From the NCBI GenBank assembly GCA_965662735.1, contig CBFIIU010000007.1:30558-94557 (forward strand): DNA of 64,000 nt. The letters run 5' to 3'. The notes under the pieces were generated by a model, which had not been told where the DNA came from, did no database searches, and saw only the letters and a list, made by a program, of their open reading frames with translations. Shown piece after piece: positions 61,240 through 64,000 of this stretch (position 1 is its first letter; every line of letters begins with the position of its first letter). This stretch comes from JAYODZ01 sp965662735 (lineage in GTDB: Bacteria; Pseudomonadota; Alphaproteobacteria; RS24). A program made the position numbers and the translations under genes.

Positions 61240-61920
61240 TTATTCGCTTTTCTCACTGGCGGGTTGACTGCGAAGCGCATGATTGGCTTCGTTTAATAAC
61301 ACTTCTGCCCGAACCCGCATGGGCGGTGTCGACGCTGTTTCATCTATGTGACGCTGCAAAATATCGCGCGCCATAATCGGCTGATCGGCCACCAAATAGG
61401 CCAACCCCATCACCTCACGGGCCGCCCCTTGCAGACCGGAGGACGATGTCAGCATACGTTTTAAACGTGCTTCGATATCTTCAACCGCAACATGTGATAG
61501 GGAGACCGTCGCCGCTTGCAAATTAGCATAATCGCGCACAGCAATTGGTAATTGACCGTTCGCCGCAATGGACTCATAGCCTCGGGCAGCGGCTTCCCAG
61601 TCGCCCTTCTCGGCTTTATCGGCCGCCAGCTGAAATTGAGCGAGCACCCGATATCCGCCCTGCTCTTCGGTTATAAATGCTTCAAAAGCGGCAGCGCGAT
61701 CGGCTTCAGACGCTTCTTGGGTTTGCTCTAGAAGCGCCATGTAGCGCGCCGACGACGCCTCGTTTTGCGCGGTTCGCCATGCCTGGTAGATTTCGACACT
61801 TGCGACGATCAAGACCAGACCAATCGCACCAGAGATTAATAAAATCCCATACCGATCCCACAGCGACTGCAGACGATCGCGGCGTAATTCTTGCTCAACT
61901 TCTTGGAAGATATCACTCAT
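61240..61920 (-). CDS. YfgM-like TPR membrane protein
   Basis: 226 residues. A cytoplasmic N-terminus (SDIFQEVEQELRRDRLQSLW) is followed by one membrane helix (about 25-45, ILLISGAIGLVLIVASVEIY) and a periplasmic TPR-like helical part (YRVLAQFQLAADKAEKGDWE, LPIAVRDYANLQAA). It matches the YfgM/DUF2133 type, which in other bacteria associates with SecYEG or BamB as a periplasmic chaperone. It sits three bases before bamB, supporting that link. Confidence 0.87.
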   Translation of the reverse strand: MSDIFQEVEQELRRDRLQSLWDRYGILLISGAIGLVLIVASVEIYQAWRTAQNEASSARYMALLEQTQEASEADRAAAFEAFITEEQGGYRVLAQFQLAADKAEKGDWEAAARGYESIAANGQLPIAVRDYANLQAATVSLSHVAVEDIEARLKRMLTSSSGLQGAAREVMGLAYLVADQPIMARDILQRHIDETASTPPMRVRAEVLLNEANHALRSQPASEKSE

Positions 61921-61986
61921 TATTCTCTCTCATGGCGTCGGTCTCAATCGGGCTGGTCACCCAAAATCCGTTTATCTAGCTTGGGT

Positions 61987-62835
61987 TTATAGTGTCTCGT
62001 CATCCGTGCGCTTTGCGGAAGCCTGCGTCTTATAGGTGTGCTCCTCAGCGGGAAACCGGCGCGCACGCACCTCGGTCGCGTAGGCCTCGGCGGCACCCGC
62101 GATTTGCGCGCCAAGCGTTGCAAATTCGCGCACGAATTTAGGCACGCTGGGCGACAAGCCCAACATGTCTTCACTCACCAAAATTTGCCCGTCACAGGCC
62201 GCGGAAGCGCCAATACCAATGGTTGGGACAGCGACGGCCTGGGTGATTACTTTTGCCAGCTCTTCCACCATGCCCTCTAAAACAATCGCAAACGCGCCCG
62301 CTTCTGCTAGCGCCATCGCGTCATCTTGGAGCGCTGGCCAATCCTCTTTGCTCCGGCCTTGGGTTTTATACCCGCCCATCACATTAACGCTTTGCGGGGT
62401 CAATCCGATATGTCCCATAACAGGAATGCCGCGATCCGTGAGATAGTGCACCGTCTCAGCCATGCGGCGCCCGCCCTCGAGCTTAATTGCCTGACAGCCG
62501 GTTTCTTTGATCACGCGCACCGCGTTACGAAAGGCCACTGACGGGCTTTCCTCATACGTGCCAAAAGGCATATCGACGACCACCAGGGCCTGCTCCGAGC
62601 CACGCACAACAGCCGCCCCATGAGCGATCACCATATCGAGTGTCACCGGCAAAGTGCTGTCCATCCCGTACATGACCATGCCCAAACTGTCACCCACCAG
62701 CAAGAGATCCACATAGGGATCGATATAGCGGGCCGTATGGGCGTGATAACTGGTCAAACAGACGATGGGGTCGCCGCCTTTTCGCGCGACAATCGCGGGC
62801 ACGGTTTGCCGTTGTACAGTTTTTCTGATCGACAT
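61987..62835 (-). CDS. panB: 3-methyl-2-oxobutanoate hydroxymethyltransferase
   Basis: First step of pantothenate synthesis: ketoisovalerate plus methylene-THF to ketopantoate. 282 residues from ATG 62835, with GGAGAG upstream; a longer in-frame start 19 codons earlier is less likely. Family blocks are VCLTSYHAHTARYID, LLLVGDSLGMVMYG, MPFGTYEES, IKLEGG, GHIGLTPQSVNVMGGYKTQG, and the catalytic Glu region AIVLEGM. The last 30 residues are polar. It lies 66 bp upstream of the TPR gene on the same strand; panC is not in the window. Confidence 0.96.
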   Translation of the reverse strand: MSIRKTVQRQTVPAIVARKGGDPIVCLTSYHAHTARYIDPYVDLLLVGDSLGMVMYGMDSTLPVTLDMVIAHGAAVVRGSEQALVVVDMPFGTYEESPSVAFRNAVRVIKETGCQAIKLEGGRRMAETVHYLTDRGIPVMGHIGLTPQSVNVMGGYKTQGRSKEDWPALQDDAMALAEAGAFAIVLEGMVEELAKVITQAVAVPTIGIGASAACDGQILVSEDMLGLSPSVPKFVREFATLGAQIAGAAEAYATEVRARRFPAEEHTYKTQASAKRTDDETL

Positions 62836-63017
62836 ATTTCTCTCCGGGACGAGTTTCCCAAACGCAAGCGAAACTAACCCAATTGCGGTCAACAGACAAT
62901 AGAATGGACGAAAAACCCCGTGAATCCCTGCAATTAGCTCGTCTTAACTGCATCCAACACGCATAATGGCTCTAAATTACGGTTGCTTAACGGCCTGACG
63001 GTCTTTAGAGGAGAACC

Positions 63018-64000
63018 ATGTCCGTTTTCAGTGATCCTCGCGCGCGTCGCAACATCATCACTTTAGTGCTTGCCCAAGCCTTAATCGGTGCGCAAATGCC
63101 GATGATCTTTACGATGGGAGGGCTCGCGGGACAGTCATTGGCCGAGAACCCATGTTTAGCAACCCTTCCCATATCCCTGATTATGTTCGGGTCGATGTTG
63201 GCCGCCAATCCGCTAGCCAGCCTGATGCATCGCTATGGACGCCAAACAGGCTTTTGGATCGGTGTCGCCTGCGGGGGCATTGGCAGTGCCTTGGCGGCCT
63301 ATGGTCTATATACCCGCCAATTTAGCTTTTTGATCGTTGGAAGCCTCATCACCGGCGTCTATATGTCGGCGCAAGGTTTCTATCGTTTTGCGGCCACCGA
63401 CACCACGCCCCTCGAACATCAACCCACAGCCATTTCCTATGTGATGGCAGGGGGGCTAGCGGCGGCAATTATCGGGCCACAATTAATGAAACTCACCAGC
63501 GATCTGTTCGTGACCCCTTTTCTAGGCAGCTATCTCGTTATTGTGGGTATCAATATTTTGGGTGCGTTCCTCATCAGCCGAATAGATATCCCAAAACCAG
63601 TCGCTCCACAGGGCCAAACTTTAACCCCGCGCCCTTATCGAGAATTATTAAAATCTGGGCCCATTCGTGTCGCCATGATATGTGCCATGGTCTCATTCGC
63701 GCTGATGAGCTTGGTTATGACATCCGCTCCCTTAGCGGTTGTCGGATGTGGCTACGGCCGTCACGCCGCCGCTGACATTGTCTCCGCCCATGTCCTCGCC
63801 ATGTATATTCCCTCATTTTTTACGGGGCACCTCATCACCCGGTTCGGTGTGACCCCGATCATTAGTTTGGGGCTCCTCATTTTGGCAGGTGCGGGCGGTG
63901 TTGCTTTATCGGGTGTCGAGCTCAGCCAATTTTTCATCGCCATGGTCATGCTGGGCATTGGTTGGAATTTTGGTTTCATCGGCGCCACAACCTTATTGAC
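63018..64000 (+). CDS. MFS transporter, 3' end cut by the window edge
   Basis: My translation from ATG 63018 (MSVFSDPRARRNIITLVLAQ), preceded by GAGGAG, stays open to the last base: 327 residues visible of about 390-420 expected. It is very hydrophobic with about nine helices visible. The MFS loop after helix 2 reads NPLASLMHRYGRQTGF, and the last visible part (MVMLGIGWNFGFIGATTLL) is typical of a subgroup of bacterial MFS carriers. The substrate is unknown. It diverges from panB across about 180 bp that hold no other gene. Confidence 0.87.
   Translation, partial: MSVFSDPRARRNIITLVLAQALIGAQMPMIFTMGGLAGQSLAENPCLATLPISLIMFGSMLAANPLASLMHRYGRQTGFWIGVACGGIGSALAAYGLYTRQFSFLIVGSLITGVYMSAQGFYRFAATDTTPLEHQPTAISYVMAGGLAAAIIGPQLMKLTSDLFVTPFLGSYLVIVGINILGAFLISRIDIPKPVAPQGQTLTPRPYRELLKSGPIRVAMICAMVSFALMSLVMTSAPLAVVGCGYGRHAAADIVSAHVLAMYIPSFFTGHLITRFGVTPIISLGLLILAGAGGVALSGVELSQFFIAMVMLGIGWNFGFIGATTLL

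Noticed and set aside
1..64000. Mobile elements, prophage, defence or toxin-antitoxin modules, tRNA or rRNA genes
   Set aside because: I saw no transposase, integrase, phage, restriction or toxin motifs, and no tRNA-like cloverleaf; nearly all space is taken by conserved core genes.

Overview
The window is a gene-dense, chromosomal stretch of an alphaproteobacterium. Markers typical of that class are an NDUFA12-like complex I accessory protein, DUF2155, DUF2066, DUF2232, a Hda-type DnaA regulator with a clamp-binding N-terminus upstream of ppk/ppx/rnd, RNase E with an acidic insertion in its S1 domain, and the order rpsF-rpsR-DUF2232-rplI-dnaB-alr-mlaE-mlaF-radA-cvpA-purF. I cannot place it more finely than the class. 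No plasmid, phage, transposon, CRISPR, tRNA or rRNA signal is visible. Two N-runs (11118-11124 and 60896-60993) show that it is a scaffolded draft.

Layout. 1-9.3 kb: anmK (cut by the left edge) diverges from tyrS; then an AsmA-like envelope protein, and bcp, a DUF455 ferritin-like protein, an M23 peptidase and a bactofilin. 9.3-17.5 kb: prfB (with its programmed +1 frameshift), mrcA and amiC on the minus strand diverge from rne. 17.5-25.4 kb: an M48-TPR protease and a DsbA-like protein; thiS-thiG; aroQ-accB-accC-aat; then, on the minus strand, NDUFA12-like, mlaD and DUF2155. 25.5-34.4 kb: aspS, rnd, ppx, ppk, hdaA and DUF2066. 34.5-38.7 kb: purM-purN facing ndk, holC and pepA. 39.0-42.2 kb: surA, rsmA (ksgA) and a zinc alcohol dehydrogenase. 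42.2-47.3 kb: a minus-strand fatty-acid block fabD-fabG-acpP-fabF followed by mltG and gmk. 47.6-58.6 kb: one long plus-strand run from rpsF to an SDR gene after purF. 58.6-62.8 kb: panB, a YfgM-like TPR protein, bamB and der on the minus strand. 63.0 kb to the end: an MFS transporter cut by the right edge.

The genes are mostly housekeeping: envelope building (mrcA, amiC, mltG, alr, anmK, bactofilin, surA, bamB, mla genes), fatty-acid synthesis (accB/accC, fabD/G/F, acpP), purine synthesis (purM, purN, purF), translation and RNA decay (tyrS, aspS, prfB, rpsF/R, rplI, rne, rnd, rsmA, der) and replication/repair (dnaB, hdaA, holC, radA). I found no convincing new multi-gene system. The points worth a second look are small: a scaffold gap that duplicates 80 bp inside mrcA, a bamB gap whose N count looks too short, the ndk terminator placed inside the purN coding sequence, thiS glycine codons that also form the thiG ribosome binding site, short tandem repeats in promoter regions, and a surA/rsmA locus and gmk/mltG junction that lack neighbours (lptF/lptG/lptD, pdxA, yicC) common in this class.
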